From CAZPQV01 sp964588705 (GTDB lineage Bacteria > Bacteroidota > Bacteroidia > Flavobacteriales > Weeksellaceae): a stretch of DNA of 11,741 nucleotides. The notes under the pieces are model-generated. The model was not told where the DNA came from. It worked only from the letters and a program-made list of their open reading frames with translations, and did no database searches. The stretch's first letter is position 1. The number at the start of each line of letters is the position of its first letter. This document shows, piece by piece, positions 1 to 5,925 of this stretch. The stretch covers positions 1 through 11,741 of the forward strand of contig CAZPQV010000064.1 in NCBI GenBank assembly GCA_964588705.1, in the 5' to 3' direction. Made by a program: the position numbers and the translations under genes.

Positions 1-53
1 CCCAGGACCCATACATTAAAAGTGTATTGCTCTACCAGCTGAGCTACCAGGTC
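1..53 (-). tRNA. tRNA-Lys (anticodon UUU), 3' end cut by window edge
   Basis: Read on the minus strand, the acceptor 5' strand GACCTGG (53-47) is followed by TA, a D arm (GCTC/GAGC with AGCTGGTA loop), an anticodon stem ATACA/TGTAT, the loop CTTTTAA (22-16), the variable segment GGGTC and the T-stem 5' strand CTGGG (5-1). The anticodon is TTT at 20-18, which reads lysine codons. U36 and A37 are present, as needed for t6A37 and its 2-methylthio derivative, the product of MtaB, encoded at 3679-5016. The T loop, the 3' T and acceptor strands and the discriminator lie outside the window. This is a truncation of the window, not a sign of a pseudogene. Confidence 0.95.
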
Positions 54-55
54 GG

Positions 56-88
56 CCACTTGCAACAGACATCTCTGTTAAAAAGTGG
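56..88 (-). other. hairpin in the pre-tRNA-Lys 5' leader
   Basis: Two nested inverted repeats fill the leader: outer CCACTT (56-61) with AAGTGG (83-88), and inner AACAGA (64-69) with TCTGTT (74-79) around a 4-nt loop. The structure ends 2 nt from the mature tRNA 5' end, next to the expected RNase P cleavage site. The exact start of transcription decides whether the whole outer stem is transcribed. Confidence 0.5.
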
Positions 89-90
89 TG

Positions 91-119
91 CAAAGATAGG
101 GCTTTTTTTAAAAACTCAA
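91..119 (-). promoter_or_regulatory. Bacteroidetes-type promoter of tRNA-Lys
   Basis: On the minus strand a TTG (119-117) is followed after 18 nt by TATCTTTG (98-91). This is an exact match to the Bacteroidetes housekeeping -7 consensus TAnnTTTG with correct spacing to the -33 TTG. Transcription would start near 89-84, giving a leader of about 30-35 nt before the mature tRNA 5' end at 53. Confidence 0.7.
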
Positions 120-129
120 AATTTTTTTA

Positions 130-137
130 GACATTTG
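130..137 (+). promoter_or_regulatory. possible -7 element for aroK
   Basis: GACATTTG differs from TAnnTTTG by one base and lies 14 nt before the start codon, which would give a leader of about 9 nt. There is only a T-rich stretch, not a TTG, at the -33 distance. This is a weak candidate. Confidence 0.3.
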
Positions 138-151
138 TAGAAATTAAAAAT

Positions 152-670
152 ATGATAATTTCCCTTGCAGGTTATATGGGCAGCGGTAAATCGCACATTT
201 CCAAAATATTGAGTGAAAAACTTGGTTTTCAACTCATGGATTTGGACAAGGAAATTATGAAAAAAAACAGGCAAACTGTTGCCGAAATCTTCGCCGAAAA
301 AGGTGAAATCTACTTCCGAAAACAAGAAAGAGAAACTTTGGAAGTGATTTTAGCAACCCAGGAAAACACGGTTTTGAGTTTAGGAGGCGGAACTCCCGCT
401 TATTACAATAATATGGAAGTCATCAATCAAAACTCCATCAGTATTTACTTACGAGCAAATATTGGAACATTATCTGAAAGACTTTCAAAACAAAAAGCAA
501 GACGGCCTTTGATTGCCGATATTCCAGATGATGATTTGCCGGAGTTTATTGCAAAACATCTGTTCGAGAGAAATCCGTATTACACAAAATGTCAGTTTAC
601 CGTGGCGACGGACAATAAAAAACCCGACGAAATCGTAGAGGAAGTTATTCGTCTTCTTCCTCCTCATTAA
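152..670 (+). CDS. aroK: shikimate kinase
   Basis: Shikimate kinase phosphorylates the 3-hydroxyl of shikimate with ATP in the cytoplasmic chorismate pathway. The 172-residue protein has normal family length. It shows the Walker A motif GYMGSGKS (7-14), the shikimate-contacting DLD (30-32) and R56 in YFRKQE, the GGG at 78-80, the lid arginines in RRPL (117-120) and a late arginine R140. All key residues are in the spacing known for this NMP-kinase-fold family, so it should be active. The ATG at 152 places the P-loop seven residues from the N-terminus, as usual. There is no Shine-Dalgarno sequence, only A-rich sequence upstream, which is normal in Bacteroidetes. It stands alone, diverges from tRNA-Lys, and its last 26 nt overlap the convergent S4-domain gene. 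Confidence 0.95.
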   Translation: MIISLAGYMGSGKSHISKILSEKLGFQLMDLDKEIMKKNRQTVAEIFAEKGEIYFRKQERETLEVILATQENTVLSLGGGTPAYYNNMEVINQNSISIYLRANIGTLSERLSKQKARRPLIADIPDDDLPEFIAKHLFERNPYYTKCQFTVATDNKKPDEIVEEVIRLLPPH

Positions 671-1085
671 AGAAATTATCCCAAAATTCTTCATCGCTTA
701 CCTCATCTTCACCGGAAATATCTGCTGAAATATAGCCATCAATTTCGCGTCGGTCCTTTTTCGTCGGTCTTCCCTCTCCTTTTATTCTGTAATAATCCTG
801 CTGCATTTTTCTCATCTGCAGAATTTCGTACTGTTCCTTATCTGTTTGGTCGGCAACATGCAGAGGCACGAGTTTCGCACCAATTCTGCTTTTAGGAATC
901 TGAAGCACTTTTATTTTATAATCGATTTGATTTTTGCGGATTTTTATCACATCACCTTCCTTAACTTCCTTTGAAGATTTCACAGTATTTTCTGCTATAG
1001 AAACCCTGTTTTTCTTGATTTCTTCTGCAGCAATATTCCTGGTTTTATAAAACCTTACGCTCCACAAAAATTTATCGATTCTCAT
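645..1085 (-). CDS. hslR: Hsp15-like S4-domain RNA-binding protein
   Basis: A small S4-fold protein of 146 residues, close in length to E. coli Hsp15. The N-terminus MRIDKFLWSVRFYKTR and the S4 core (about 1-65, with an EGDVIKI strand at 43-49) are typical. The conserved GRPTKKDRREID stretch (105-116) and a final strongly acidic tail (126-146, nearly half Asp/Glu) follow. In E. coli this family binds free 50S subunits that still carry a nascent chain on tRNA and helps recycle them after heat stress. The same role is inferred here from family membership only. The gene is divergent from the lipoprotein gene (39-nt gap) and convergent with aroK, overlapping its end by 26 nt. The acidic tail is therefore encoded partly antisense to the aroK C-terminus. 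No terminator is visible beyond its stop. Confidence 0.88.
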   Translation of the reverse strand: MRIDKFLWSVRFYKTRNIAAEEIKKNRVSIAENTVKSSKEVKEGDVIKIRKNQIDYKIKVLQIPKSRIGAKLVPLHVADQTDKEQYEILQMRKMQQDYYRIKGEGRPTKKDRREIDGYISADISGEDEVSDEEFWDNFFNEEEEDE

Positions 1086-1094
1086 AATTTTTCT

Positions 1095-1102
1095 TACTTT
1101 TG
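1095..1102 (+). promoter_or_regulatory. -7 promoter element of the lipoprotein gene
   Basis: TACTTTTG matches TAnnTTTG exactly and would start transcription near 1108, about 17 nt before the ATG at 1125. No TTG stands at the -33 distance; only TTTA near 1071 fits the spacing. Confidence 0.5.
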
Positions 1103-1107
1103 CGTTT

Positions 1108-1115
1108 CAAAAATA
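1108..1115 (-). promoter_or_regulatory. -7 promoter element of the Hsp15-like gene
   Basis: Read on the minus strand, TATTTTTG matches TAnnTTTG and would give a leader of about 15-17 nt before the ATG at 1085. The -33 region lies inside the start of the lipoprotein gene and lacks a TTG, so support is moderate. Confidence 0.4.
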
Positions 1116-1124
1116 ATGATTTAA

Positions 1125-1844
1125 ATGAAAAAGGCACTCATATATATTGCGGCATTCACCCTTACAGTTACTTCCTGTAAAAGAGATGAACAAGTTCCGG
1201 GAATGGAAACCATTAAAGAAGTAGAAAGCATTGCTACGCAAAACTCGAACGACGATGCAGCGATTGCCAAATATTTGGAAGACCATTATCTTGATGCCCA
1301 AGGAAACATCAAAGCATTCAGCACATCTTCGACAGCTGATGACAATATGCCAAAACTTTCATCTCTGAATCCTCAAAAACTTGCTTCAGGAGTTATTGTG
1401 ATCAAAAGAGAAGGCGCACAGCCGGATCCGGGAACTACGATTGGTACAACAGATATAATTCACCTGATGACAAAGACCGTAGGATATCTTTCGAATGAAG
1501 AAAAAGGTGTCATCAGTTTTGTTTCGGAAGCACCACTTCTGAACACGGTAGAAACTACGGGTGTTCCTGAGGTTGACCCACAGTTCTACTACGTAAAACA
1601 GTCAACTTTGGACGCCAGCAAAAAACCAAGAAGCTACTATGAAATTGAAGGTTTTCAGGAAGGTCTAAAACACTTCAAAGCTTTTAACAAAGAAAAATCT
1701 GAACCGTACAATATGCAGGGAATCATCATCGTTCCATCGAGAGCGGCTTTTGCAAGAGACGAGCACAACGCTTATGGTATGATTGGCTGGAGAAACAGAA
1801 GTTTTGTTTTTAACTTCCAGGTTTATAAATCAATTCCAAGATAG
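1125..1844 (+). CDS. lipoprotein with a divergent FKBP-like C-terminal domain
   Basis: This 239-residue protein starts with a lipoprotein signal peptide: MKKALIYIAAFTL, then the lipobox TVTSC with lipidation at C18. It should be anchored in the outer or inner membrane. Residues 45-60 (DAAIAKYLEDHYLDAQ) resemble the linker segment seen before FKBP domains in other Bacteroidetes lipoproteins. From about 173 the order is EGFQEGL, then GIIIVPSRAAFA (199-210), then RNRSFVFNFQVYK (223-235). This mirrors the end of FKBP prolyl isomerases (GFxEAL, hIPSxLAYG, NSxLhFxVELL). The usual glycine-rich strand and the IPPN turn are eroded, so isomerase activity is doubtful. A chaperone or structural role is possible but unproven. 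It has its own promoter and a bidirectional terminator. The FKBP link is my reading of motif order and needs a profile search. Confidence 0.75.
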   Translation: MKKALIYIAAFTLTVTSCKRDEQVPGMETIKEVESIATQNSNDDAAIAKYLEDHYLDAQGNIKAFSTSSTADDNMPKLSSLNPQKLASGVIVIKREGAQPDPGTTIGTTDIIHLMTKTVGYLSNEEKGVISFVSEAPLLNTVETTGVPEVDPQFYYVKQSTLDASKKPRSYYEIEGFQEGLKHFKAFNKEKSEPYNMQGIIIVPSRAAFARDEHNAYGMIGWRNRSFVFNFQVYKSIPR

Positions 1845-1863
1845 ATTTAAAAAACATTTTATA

Positions 1864-1897
1864 AAAAAAGAGATTCAGCATTCTGAATCTCTTTTTT
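1864..1897. terminator. bidirectional rho-independent terminator
   Basis: A perfect 15-bp stem pairs 1864-1878 (A-run then GAGATTCAG) with 1883-1897 (CTGAATCTC then T-run) around the loop CATT. It is flanked by A-runs on one side and T-runs on the other. It lies between the convergent lipoprotein gene (ends 1844) and the glutamate-synthase-domain gene (ends 1903), so it can stop transcription from both. Confidence 0.9.
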
Positions 1898-1902
1898 GTT
1901 TT

Positions 1903-3423
1903 TTAATAAGTTCTTTCCCGGTCTTTTACATTTCCAAGAATATCAGGGAAGTAGTGGTCTGAAAGCTGTTCAAACTCATCCCCTCTCATAAACATGGATG
2001 GATCAACCTGAGCGTAGGAATCTCTTCCCGCAGCTGCAATCAGTTCGTTACAGGTTTGCAGTGTATTCTTATGGAAGTGATATACTCTTTCCGACTTGTC
2101 GGTAACATCCAGTCCTTTAATCAGCATTTTATCCTGTGTAGCAACACCGGTCGGACAGTCGTTGGTATTACATCTCAAAGCCTGAATACATCCTAATGCA
2201 AACATAAATCCGCGGGCATTATTACAAAGATCGGCACCCATCGCAATTGCTCTGAGAATATCCAGCGATGTAAGAACTTTTCCACTTGCAATAATTTTTA
2301 TTTTATCTCTAAGATTGAAATTCTTAAGTGTTCTGTTCACAAATATCAATGCCGGTTCCAAAGGCATTCCTACACCATCTGAAAATTCCGGTGGTGCTGC
2401 TCCGGTTCCTCCTTCTGCTCCATCAATGGTGATGAAATCCGGATAGATTTTTAGAACATTCATCTGGGTACAGATGTCTTCAAATTCCTTGGTATCGCCT
2501 ACACAAAGTTTGAAACCAACTGGTTTACCTACGGAAAGCTCACGCAACTGCTGAACAAATCTTAAAAGACCTGCTGCATCAGAAAAAGCAGAATGCGAAG
2601 GTGGAGAAATAATGGTCATTCCAGGCATTACGTGTCTGATTTTTGCAATCTCAGGCGTGTTTTTTACGCCCGGAAGAACACCTCCATGTCCTGGTTTTGC
2701 ACCTTGAGACAGTTTAATTTCAATCATTTTCACATTCGGCATTGTAGAATAATGTCTGAAAAGTTCAGGATTGAATTTTCCATCATCATCACGACAACCG
2801 AAATATCCGGTTCCGATTTGCCAGCAAAGGTCGCCGCCTTCAAGGTGATATGGTGAAATACCTCCTTCTCCGGTATTGTGATAAAACTGTCCTTTTTTTG
2901 CACCTCTGTTCAATGAAATCTGCGCTCTGTCACTCAAAGAACCAAAACTCATTGCCGAAATATTGAAGAGCGAAGCATTGTAGGGCTGCGAACACTGCTC
3001 ATTACCCACCATCACTCGAGGCAGTTCATGAGAAGGCGCTTTAGCATAAATTGAATGCTTAATCCCTTCATATTTTCTATGATTTATCTCAAGCTGAGTT
3101 CCGAAAGGAACGGTATCTGTAAGGTTTTTCGCTCGTCTGTACGCTGCAGAACGCTGATGTCTTGGGAATGGCTTTCCATCGGTTTCACGCTCAATGAAAT
3201 ACTGCTGCATTTCGGGAGAAATCCCTTCAAACAAATATCTGAAATACCCAATTACAGGGAAGTTACGAAGAATAGCATGCTTGGTTTGCGTTGCATTATA
3301 AATTCCGAGAAGATAGATGCAGGTAAGCAAAATCGGAATCCAATAATGGGTCTTTATCAGCAGCGCAACTGTCCACGTAAAAATCAAAAGAATTATTCCC
3401 CAACGGAAAAACTTATCTCTCAT
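1903..3423 (-). CDS. membrane-anchored FMN-binding glutamate synthase domain protein
   Basis: The 506-residue protein consists of two predicted membrane segments (about 9-24 and 28-42) followed by a single glutamate synthase catalytic domain (roughly 80-480). Visible hallmarks are NISAMSFGSLS (154-164), the glycine-rich HNTGEGGISP (182-191), KPGHGG (243-248), the FMN-site motif GAEGGTGAAP (335-344) and a Cx5Cx4C cluster (C412, C418, C423) matching the 3Fe-4S ligands of GltB. The N-terminal glutaminase domain and the C-terminal GXGXG beta-helix of full GltB are absent, and there is no gltD beside it. Such stand-alone proteins are widespread in bacteria as the FMN-binding glutamate synthase family. 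Their substrate and electron donor are not established, so I do not assign gltB. It is monocistronic: strong promoter at 3440-3469 and terminator at 1864-1897. Confidence 0.88.
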   Translation of the reverse strand: MRDKFFRWGIILLIFTWTVALLIKTHYWIPILLTCIYLLGIYNATQTKHAILRNFPVIGYFRYLFEGISPEMQQYFIERETDGKPFPRHQRSAAYRRAKNLTDTVPFGTQLEINHRKYEGIKHSIYAKAPSHELPRVMVGNEQCSQPYNASLFNISAMSFGSLSDRAQISLNRGAKKGQFYHNTGEGGISPYHLEGGDLCWQIGTGYFGCRDDDGKFNPELFRHYSTMPNVKMIEIKLSQGAKPGHGGVLPGVKNTPEIAKIRHVMPGMTIISPPSHSAFSDAAGLLRFVQQLRELSVGKPVGFKLCVGDTKEFEDICTQMNVLKIYPDFITIDGAEGGTGAAPPEFSDGVGMPLEPALIFVNRTLKNFNLRDKIKIIASGKVLTSLDILRAIAMGADLCNNARGFMFALGCIQALRCNTNDCPTGVATQDKMLIKGLDVTDKSERVYHFHKNTLQTCNELIAAAGRDSYAQVDPSMFMRGDEFEQLSDHYFPDILGNVKDRERTY

Positions 3424-3439
3424 AAACGATATTTTTGTC

Positions 3440-3469
3440 CAAAATTAATCAAATAATAAATTAGAGCAA
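3440..3469 (-). promoter_or_regulatory. Bacteroidetes-type promoter of the glutamate-synthase-domain gene
   Basis: On the minus strand TTG (3469-3467) is followed after 19 nt by TAATTTTG (3447-3440), matching both the -33 and the -7 consensus. The start of transcription would be near 3434, leaving a leader of only about 10 nt before the ATG at 3423. Confidence 0.7.
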
Positions 3470-3542
3470 TTTACTTAAAATTTAATAGAAATTTCTAACT
3501 ATTGATATAAATTTGATAAAGTTTATGAAAATTTAAGTTTTT

Positions 3543-3567
3543 TTGATAATCGAATAATTATTATCAA
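3543..3567. repeat. TTGATAAT inverted repeat in an A+T-rich gap
   Basis: TTGATAAT (3543-3550) and ATTATCAA (3560-3567) form a perfect 8-bp inverted repeat around a 9-nt spacer. It lies in the 255-base gap between the mtaB terminator and the promoter of the glutamate-synthase-domain gene, about 75 nt upstream of the -33 element. It could be an operator, but the gap is so A+T-rich that chance is a fair explanation. I see nothing else in this gap apart from the promoter and terminator listed. Confidence 0.3.
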
Positions 3568-3626
3568 TTTTAATGAAAAAATCAACCATTAATTGAAAAA
3601 CTCTATAAATGTTGATTTATAAAAAT

Positions 3627-3655
3627 AATCCCAACTTCCTATGAAAGTTGGGATT
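3627..3655 (-). terminator. rho-independent terminator of mtaB
   Basis: An 11-bp perfect stem pairs AATCCCAACTT (3627-3637) with AAGTTGGGATT (3645-3655) around a 7-nt loop. It begins 23 nt after the mtaB stop codon and is followed on the minus strand by the T-rich sequence ATTTTTAT. Confidence 0.85.
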
Positions 3656-3678
3656 TTATCATTCTGATAATTACAGAT

Positions 3679-5016
3679 TTAAGCTTTTTCTAAAACAGGA
3701 ACCATGGAAACCGTTCCGTCATTTTCTATTTTGCCCAAAGTCACCATTTCAATTTCATTCACTGAAGAACTGTCAAAAGCCTTCTGAACTCGCACATAAT
3801 TTTCGGTAAAACCAAACATCAATCCATCTTTGTTTTCGTGCTCCCAAAGTACCGGAAGTGTTTTACCCAACTGCGTTTGATAAAATGCCATTTTCTTCTT
3901 CTCAGAAAGAATTCTAAGCATTTTGTTTCTTTTCTTACGTTCGGCAACCGGAACAACACCTTCCATTTCTGCTGCTTCGGTATTCTCTCTTTCAGAATAT
4001 GTGAAAACGTGCAGGTAAGAAACCGGAAGTTCGTTTATGAAATTATAGGTTTCTAGGAATTTTTCATTTGTTTCGCCCGGAAAACCAACAATTACGTCTA
4101 CACCAATCGCTGCATCCGGCATCACTTCACGTATTTTTGCAACTCTGTCCGAATAAAGTTTCGACATATAACGGCGTTTCATTTTTTTCAGCAAATCGTC
4201 GCTTCCACTTTGTAGCGGAATGTGGAAATGCGGAACAAAACTTTTACTTTTCGCCACCAATTCAATGCTTTCGTCTTTCAAAAGATTCGGTTCAATTGAA
4301 GAAATTCGGATTCTTTCAATCCCTTCAACTTTGTTTAACTCAGTAATTAAATCAAGGAAAGTGTGCTCATGTTTTTTATTACCGAATTCTCCTTTTCCGT
4401 AATCACCAATATTCACACCGGTTAAAACGATTTCTTTAATATCTTTTGCTGCAATTTCCTGTGCATTTTTTACAATATTTTCAATTGTATCTGAACGTGA
4501 AATTCCTCTTGCCAAAGGAATCGTGCAGTACGTACATTTGTAATCGCAACCGTCCTGAACCTTCAAGAAAGCACGCGTTCTGTCGCCAATAGAATAACTT
4601 CCGATAAAGAAATCTGCTTCATCAACCTCGCACGAATGCACGATTCCTTCTCCCGAAGACTTTTCCAAATCATCCAAATAACTCAGAATATTGAATTTTT
4701 CTTTAGCTCCAAGCACCATATCCACACCTTCGATCCTTGAAATTTCTTCCGGCTTCAACTGTGCATAGCATCCAACGATAATTACCAAACCGTCCGGATT
4801 GGCTTTCATCGCGCGTTTTACGTGATATTTACATTCTTTGTCTGCTGCTTCCGTAACAGAGCAGGTGTTGATAATATATACGCTTGCTTTATCATCAAAA
4901 CTTACTTTTTCGTAACCGGCACCCGTCAGCTGACGTGCAATGGTAGAGGTTTCCGCAAAGTTCAGTTTGCAGCCAAGTGTGTGAAAAGCAGCGGTTTTTG
5001 TATTTAATTGTTCCAT
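3679..5016 (-). CDS. mtaB: tRNA t6A37 methylthiotransferase MtaB
   Basis: This radical-SAM methylthiotransferase converts N6-threonylcarbamoyladenosine-37 to its 2-methylthio form (ms2t6A) in ANN-decoding tRNAs; tRNA-Lys(UUU) is the well-known substrate. The 445 residues have the standard three-part layout. An N-terminal MTTase domain carries the second-cluster cysteines C16 (HTLGCKLN), C52 (NTCSVT) and C83 (VGCYAQ). The radical SAM domain carries CDYKCTYC (C157, C161, C164), HIPLQSGSD (265-273) and GFPGET (311-316). A C-terminal TRAM RNA-binding domain spans about 378-443. The LGCKLN signature and the length favour MtaB over MiaB (i6A) or RimO (ribosomal protein S12). All six cluster cysteines are present, so it should be active. 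It is probably monocistronic, with its own -7 element and terminator. Confidence 0.93.
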   Translation of the reverse strand: MEQLNTKTAAFHTLGCKLNFAETSTIARQLTGAGYEKVSFDDKASVYIINTCSVTEAADKECKYHVKRAMKANPDGLVIIVGCYAQLKPEEISRIEGVDMVLGAKEKFNILSYLDDLEKSSGEGIVHSCEVDEADFFIGSYSIGDRTRAFLKVQDGCDYKCTYCTIPLARGISRSDTIENIVKNAQEIAAKDIKEIVLTGVNIGDYGKGEFGNKKHEHTFLDLITELNKVEGIERIRISSIEPNLLKDESIELVAKSKSFVPHFHIPLQSGSDDLLKKMKRRYMSKLYSDRVAKIREVMPDAAIGVDVIVGFPGETNEKFLETYNFINELPVSYLHVFTYSERENTEAAEMEGVVPVAERKKRNKMLRILSEKKKMAFYQTQLGKTLPVLWEHENKDGLMFGFTENYVRVQKAFDSSSVNEIEMVTLGKIENDGTVSMVPVLEKA

Positions 5017-5029
5017 AATTTTGTGGCTG

Positions 5030-5037
5030 CAAATTTA
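5030..5037 (-). promoter_or_regulatory. -7 promoter element of mtaB
   Basis: On the minus strand TAAATTTG matches TAnnTTTG exactly and would start transcription near 5024, about 8 nt before the ATG at 5016. No TTG is seen at -33. It lies just downstream of the terminator hairpin of the preceding gene, as expected for a new transcription unit. Confidence 0.45.
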
Positions 5038-5074
5038 CAGAATTTTATTTTCTTTAATTTTCGATACATCCATA

Positions 5075-5112
5075 AAAATAAAAATCACAGACAATTCTGT
5101 GATTTTTATTTT
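5075..5112 (-). terminator. rho-independent terminator of the cysteine dioxygenase gene
   Basis: A perfect 17-bp stem pairs 5075-5091 with 5096-5112 around a CAAT loop. The core is ATCACAGA/TCTGTGAT with A-rich and T-rich outer arms. It begins 43 nt after the dioxygenase stop codon on the minus strand, and the T-rich arm follows the stable core in the transcript. Confidence 0.85.
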
Positions 5113-5154
5113 CGTCAAACGAAAAAAAACTCTCTCTATTATTTAATCTGTGTT

Positions 5155-5739
5155 CTATATTTTCATTATTCTTTCGTAGGCATCGGCAGGAAGATTCCAT
5201 GAGCAGTATTCGGCGTTTTCATTCAGCCATGCGACGCGTCGTTTTGCGGTGTCAAAAATTCTTACGCCCTTAAGATTCAACTGATCTGTTCGGTAAACAT
5301 GTAAACTCACCGAAATACCTTCGTTACTGTTCACAATGGAATGAATTCCGCCAAAATCTTCCGGAAAAACATGATTTTCGAGTGCCGTTCCGACACCGTC
5401 ATATTCAATAAAATTCGAATTTTCGCGATAGCTGACTTCAGTAAGCATGCCTTTAAGCACTTTTATGCTGCCATCGTAATTAACATGATCGTGAATTGCC
5501 GTAATATTATCCACTCCCCAAATCATGAGAATGGCAACACAGTCTCTGCCCCTGAAAACCGGAATTCTTTTATAGGTTTCGTTTTTTACTACGATGCTGT
5601 CTATTTCAAAAAGTCTGTTGTAATCTTCGTAGCCGTAGCTGAAGAGATTTTGTACAGTTTCTTGGAAATCCTTCGGATGCTGCATCAATTCTTCTAAAAT
5701 GTCCACAAGAGACCTTGTGATTGTAGTATCCGCTTTCAT
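5155..5739 (-). CDS. cysteine dioxygenase (cupin, thiol dioxygenase family)
   Basis: Cysteine dioxygenase uses non-heme Fe(II) and O2 to oxidise cysteine to cysteine sulfinate in the cytosol. The 194-residue cupin shows the iron ligands H83 and H85 in IHDH and H133 in GIHSIVN. The substrate-site pair Y56/R58 (YKR) aligns with Tyr58/Arg60 of the mammalian enzyme, and H147/Y149 (SLHVY) aligns with His155/Tyr157. Tryptophan 74 before the first iron ligand is also kept. Arg58 favours cysteine over 3-mercaptopropionate, whose dioxygenases have Gln there. Position 90 is Gly instead of the Cys that forms the Cys-Tyr crosslink in animals, as in most bacterial members. The gene is monocistronic with a strong terminator; a CRP/FNR-type palindrome sits 66-83 nt upstream of the start codon. 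Confidence 0.85.
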   Translation of the reverse strand: MKADTTITRSLVDILEELMQHPKDFQETVQNLFSYGYEDYNRLFEIDSIVVKNETYKRIPVFRGRDCVAILMIWGVDNITAIHDHVNYDGSIKVLKGMLTEVSYRENSNFIEYDGVGTALENHVFPEDFGGIHSIVNSNEGISVSLHVYRTDQLNLKGVRIFDTAKRRVAWLNENAEYCSWNLPADAYERIMKI

Positions 5740-5804
5740 AACGCTGTGTTTTATTTTAACAGTGTAAAGTTATAAACAGAACAGTCTTTAGGGAGAACGA
5801 ATAA

Positions 5805-5822
5805 TTGTGATAAATGTCACAA
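5805..5822. promoter_or_regulatory. CRP/FNR-family operator-like palindrome upstream of cysteine dioxygenase
   Basis: TTGTGATAAATGTCACAA is a perfect TTGTGA-N6-TCACAA palindrome. It contains the TGTGA-N6-TCACA core recognised by CRP-type helix-turn-helix regulators and resembles the HcpR-type consensus. A possible weak -7 element (TAACTTTA, minus strand, 5772-5765) without a -33 TTG follows, so the site would be centred near -53 relative to the expected start. That arrangement suits an activator. No regulator gene is in the window. Confidence 0.5.
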
Positions 5823-5879
5823 ATACAGTTTCAGTAATATGATATTTATCAAGTATTTAAAAGAATTTTTAAAGTGAAT

Positions 5880-5914
5880 TACAGTATTATTTTATTAAAT
5901 TAAAAAATATTGTA
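5880..5914 (-). terminator. possible A+T-only terminator of the DUF1572 gene
   Basis: An imperfect stem pairs 5880-5894 with 5900-5914 (TACAGTATT with AATATTGTA, one G-U pair, plus an A/T extension). It begins 12 nt after the stop at 5926. The stem is weak and the downstream T-tract is short, so this is tentative. Confidence 0.3.
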
Positions 5915-5925
5915 GCAGCAAAAAA

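Noticed and set aside
3055..3456. 133-codon plus-strand open frame over the start of the glutamate-synthase-domain gene
   Set aside because: It is antisense to a well-supported gene and its promoter, with no recognisable motif.
3424..3626. A+T-rich gap examined for small genes, riboswitches or repeats
   Set aside because: Apart from the promoter and one short inverted repeat, no coherent coding frame, tRNA-like fold or tandem repeat was found.
5341..5697. 118-codon plus-strand open frame
   Set aside because: It is antisense to the cysteine dioxygenase, whose catalytic residues prove the minus-strand frame.
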